Assembly: GCA_046313895.1 (NCBI GenBank)
Contig: JBKBWK010000009.1
Span: 26,202 to 90,201 of the forward strand
From: Pseudotabrizicola sp046313895
Lineage (GTDB): Bacteria; Pseudomonadota; Alphaproteobacteria; Rhodobacterales; Rhodobacteraceae
Direction: 5' to 3'
DNA: 64,000 bases
Below are positions 61,987 through 64,000 of this stretch, one piece after another. Within the stretch, counting starts at the first letter, position 1. Every line of letters begins with the position of its first letter. The notes below the pieces were generated by a model. It made no database searches, had not been told where the DNA came from, and saw only the letters and a program-made list of their open reading frames with translations. Both the position numbers and the translations under genes were made by a program.

Positions 61987-63900
61987 ATGACCAACCGACC
62001 CCCAACTCCTCTGCTTGACCGCGTTACGCTGCCATCGGATATGAAAGCCCTCTCCGATCGCGAGCTGCGGCAACTGGCCGATGAATTGCGCGCCGAAACG
62101 ATCTCTGCGGTGTCGGTCACGGGCGGCCATCTGGGCGCAGGTCTGGGTGTGGTCGAACTGACCGTCGCCCTGCATGCCGTGTTCGACGCCCCGCGCGACA
62201 AGATCATCTGGGATGTAGGACACCAATGCTATCCGCACAAGATCCTGACCGGACGGCGCGACCGCATCCGGACCCTGCGTATGGAGGGCGGTCTGTCCGG
62301 CTTCACCAAGCGGTCCGAGTCGCCCTACGATCCGTTTGGCGCCGCTCATTCCTCGACCTCGATTTCGGCGGCGCTTGGCTTTGCCATGGCTGCCGATCTG
62401 GGCGGCGATCCCGGCGACGCTGTGGCCGTAATCGGCGATGGGTCAATGTCGGCCGGGATGGCGTTCGAAGCGATGAACAACGCTGGCCATCTGAAAAAGC
62501 GGCTGTTTGTCATTCTGAACGACAATGAAATGTCGATTGCCCCCCCGGTTGGTGCCTTGTCCAGCTATCTCAGCCGCCTTTACGCCGAAGCTCCGCTCCA
62601 AGACCTGAAAGCCGCCGCCAAAGGCGCGCTTGGCCTCTTGCCGCAACCCTTCCAGGATGGCGCGCGCCGTGCCAAGGAAATGCTCAAGGGAATGGCGATG
62701 GGCGGCACCCTGTTCGAAGAATTGGGCTTTTCCTACATCGGTCCGGTTGACGGCCACGACCTTGATCAGCTTCTGCCGATCCTGCGCACCGCCAAGGCGC
62801 GGGCCACCGGCCCCATCCTGCTGCATGTGCTGACCAAAAAGGGCAAAGGCTACGCCCCTGCCGAAGCCGCACGCGACAAGGGCCATGCAACGGCCAAATT
62901 CGACGTGCTGACCGGAATACAGGCAAAAGCCGCCTCCAACGCACCCAGTTACACCAAGGTTTTCGCGCAATCCCTGATCGCCGAGGCGGAACACGACGCA
63001 AAGATCGTCGCCGTCACTGCGGCGATGCCCGACGGTACCGGCCTGAACCTGTTTGCCGACCGCTTTCCCCGCCGTTGCTTTGATGTGGGCATTGCCGAAC
63101 AACATGCCGTGACGTTCTCGGCTGGCCTTGCTGCGGGCGGTATGAAACCGTTTTGTGCGATCTATTCCACCTTCCTGCAACGCGGCTACGATCAGGTGGT
63201 GCATGATGTCGCCATCCAGCGACTGCCCGTGCGCTTTGCCATCGACCGCGCCGGTCTGGTCGGCGCCGATGGTGCGACACATGCCGGCAGCTTTGACGTG
63301 GCGTTCCTGGCCAACTTGCCGGGCATGGTGGTGATGGCAGCGGCAGACGAGGCGGAACTGGCCCATATGGTCGCGACAGCTGTCGCACATGACGAAGGCC
63401 CCATCGCCTTTCGCTTCCCACGCGGAGATGGCGTCGGCGTCGAACTTCCGTCGCGGGGCACGCCTCTGGCCATCGGCAAGGCCCGCCTGATCCAGTCCGG
63501 AAACGGGATTGCCTTGGTGTCCTTCGGTACGCGGCTGTCCGAAACCCTCAAGGCCGCCGAAAGCCTCGCGCAAAAGGGCCTGACCCCGACCGTCGTCGAT
63601 GCCCGCTTTGCCAAACCGCTGGACCGCGACATGATGCTGAACCTCGCACGCAATCACGAGGCGCTGATCACCATCGAAGAAGGCGCCATCGGCGGTTTTG
63701 GCAGCCATGTGGCGCAGCTTCTGGCCGAAGACGGCGTTTTCGACGCTGGCCTTAAATTCCGCTCCATGGTTCTGCCTGACACGTTCATCGACCACGCCTC
63801 GCCCGAAGCGATGTATCGCGCCGCCGGTATGGACGCATCCCAGATCGAGGCAAAGGTACTGCAAACCCTCGGCATCGCAAGCCTCAGCCTGCGCGCCTGA
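61987..63900 (+). CDS. dxs: 1-deoxy-D-xylulose-5-phosphate synthase
   Basis: A 637-residue TPP enzyme that condenses pyruvate and glyceraldehyde-3-phosphate, the first step of the MEP pathway. The TPP motif starts at GDGSMSAGMAFEA and includes NDNEMSIAPPVGAL. The central and C-terminal transketolase-like domains are complete (FDVGIAEQHAVTFSAGLA). It supplies the substrates used by ispA next door, so the operon makes isoprenoid precursors. Confidence 0.97.
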   Translation: MTNRPPTPLLDRVTLPSDMKALSDRELRQLADELRAETISAVSVTGGHLGAGLGVVELTVALHAVFDAPRDKIIWDVGHQCYPHKILTGRRDRIRTLRMEGGLSGFTKRSESPYDPFGAAHSSTSISAALGFAMAADLGGDPGDAVAVIGDGSMSAGMAFEAMNNAGHLKKRLFVILNDNEMSIAPPVGALSSYLSRLYAEAPLQDLKAAAKGALGLLPQPFQDGARRAKEMLKGMAMGGTLFEELGFSYIGPVDGHDLDQLLPILRTAKARATGPILLHVLTKKGKGYAPAEAARDKGHATAKFDVLTGIQAKAASNAPSYTKVFAQSLIAEAEHDAKIVAVTAAMPDGTGLNLFADRFPRRCFDVGIAEQHAVTFSAGLAAGGMKPFCAIYSTFLQRGYDQVVHDVAIQRLPVRFAIDRAGLVGADGATHAGSFDVAFLANLPGMVVMAAADEAELAHMVATAVAHDEGPIAFRFPRGDGVGVELPSRGTPLAIGKARLIQSGNGIALVSFGTRLSETLKAAESLAQKGLTPTVVDARFAKPLDRDMMLNLARNHEALITIEEGAIGGFGSHVAQLLAEDGVFDAGLKFRSMVLPDTFIDHASPEAMYRAAGMDASQIEAKVLQTLGIASLSLRA

Positions 63901-63913
63901 GGGTCATCTGTTC

Positions 63914-63946
63914 ATAAATATCCCGGGGTGCGGGGCAGAGCCCCGC
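63914..63946. repeat. Palindromic element after dxs
   Basis: ATAAATATCCCGGGG runs into a perfect 7-bp stem, GCGGGGC-AGA-GCCCCGC (63930-63946). Elements of the form AAATATCCCGGGG followed by a GGGGC...GCCCC hairpin are widespread between genes in Rhodobacterales genomes, to my knowledge, and probably act as terminators or REP-like sites. Only one copy was seen in this window. Confidence 0.45.
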
Positions 63947-64000
63947 TCAGAAATCCAGATCGGCATAGTGTGCCGGTGGCGGAAAACCGGGCACCTGATC
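63947..64000 (-). CDS. Incomplete gene at the right edge (C-terminus only)
   Basis: A frame open on the minus strand from the window edge to a TGA at 63947-63949 encodes a C-terminus ending PPPAHYADLDF. It starts immediately after the palindrome. Only 17 residues are seen, so no family can be given. Confidence 0.5.
   Translation of the reverse strand, partial: DQVPGFPPPAHYADLDF

Noticed and set aside
1..64000. GATC at both ends of the window
   Set aside because: The first and last four bases are both GATC, but this is a common tetramer and there is no other sign of a boundary.

Overview
The window reads as conserved chromosome of a GC-rich alphaproteobacterium, almost certainly a member of the Rhodobacteraceae (Rhodobacter/Paracoccus relatives). 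The evidence is the cell-cycle methyltransferase CcrM beside rnhB, a petABC-type bc1 operon together with a petP/petR-like regulator pair, a Pol IV with an N-terminal zinc ribbon, the histone-deacetylase-like/xseB/ispA/dxs operon, and the carboxynorspermidine (carboxyspermidine) polyamine route. I see no rRNA, CRISPR array, prophage, integrase or insertion sequence. Genes are densely packed, with many ATGA/GTGA/TGATG stop-start overlaps.

Layout, left part. 65-2520: flavoprotein and MscS channel. 2779-4623: ccrM and rnhB, with three GANTC sites in the ccrM leader. 4651-4965: three tandem 114-bp structured repeats. 4972-6716: two small exported proteins and a membrane-anchored winged-helix regulator. 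6740-9183: polyamine pair, then tRNA-Lys, dapF, mtaB and galU. 12659-21369: a CsbD-like mini-gene behind a GGAAC-N17-CGTT stress-type promoter, overlapping a 2.8-kaa cyclic beta-1,2-glucan synthase. 21417-26273: a GSH-hydroquinone reductase, then a copper island (copA-cueR diverging from a CopZ-like chaperone and a DUF305 protein) with two CueR boxes between the arms.

Middle part. clpB; a leftward group (ROK kinase, cutC, an unknown gene, a PD40 propeller protein) opposite pyrF; NfeD/stomatin; dadA with an Lrp-like box; dinB; a free-standing CZB zinc sensor; an N-formylglutamate amidohydrolase; tRNA-Val and the short rpmJ gene (bL36), which is easily missed; paiB, GST and LysE genes; petABC; and thiBPQ under a TPP riboswitch.

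Right part. An epimerase and a methyltransferase; petR/petP-like regulators; ilvE; a 60-codon mini-ORF; ohr/ohrR with two palindromic operators; queG; aroC; a 28-codon mini-ORF; a methyltransferase; HU; amn; and the HDAC-xseB-ispA-dxs isoprenoid operon. A cut-off gene is at the right edge.

The genes cover core metabolism (isoprenoids, lysine/aromatic/branched-chain amino acids, pyrimidines, thiamine uptake), respiration, and stress and envelope biology (copper, organic peroxides, heat, osmotic glucans). The least explained items are the 114-bp structured repeats, the membrane winged-helix regulator, the mini-ORFs at 52939 and 56490, the stress-promoter/CsbD-like/cyclic-glucan unit, and the unknown genes at 29403 and 30649.
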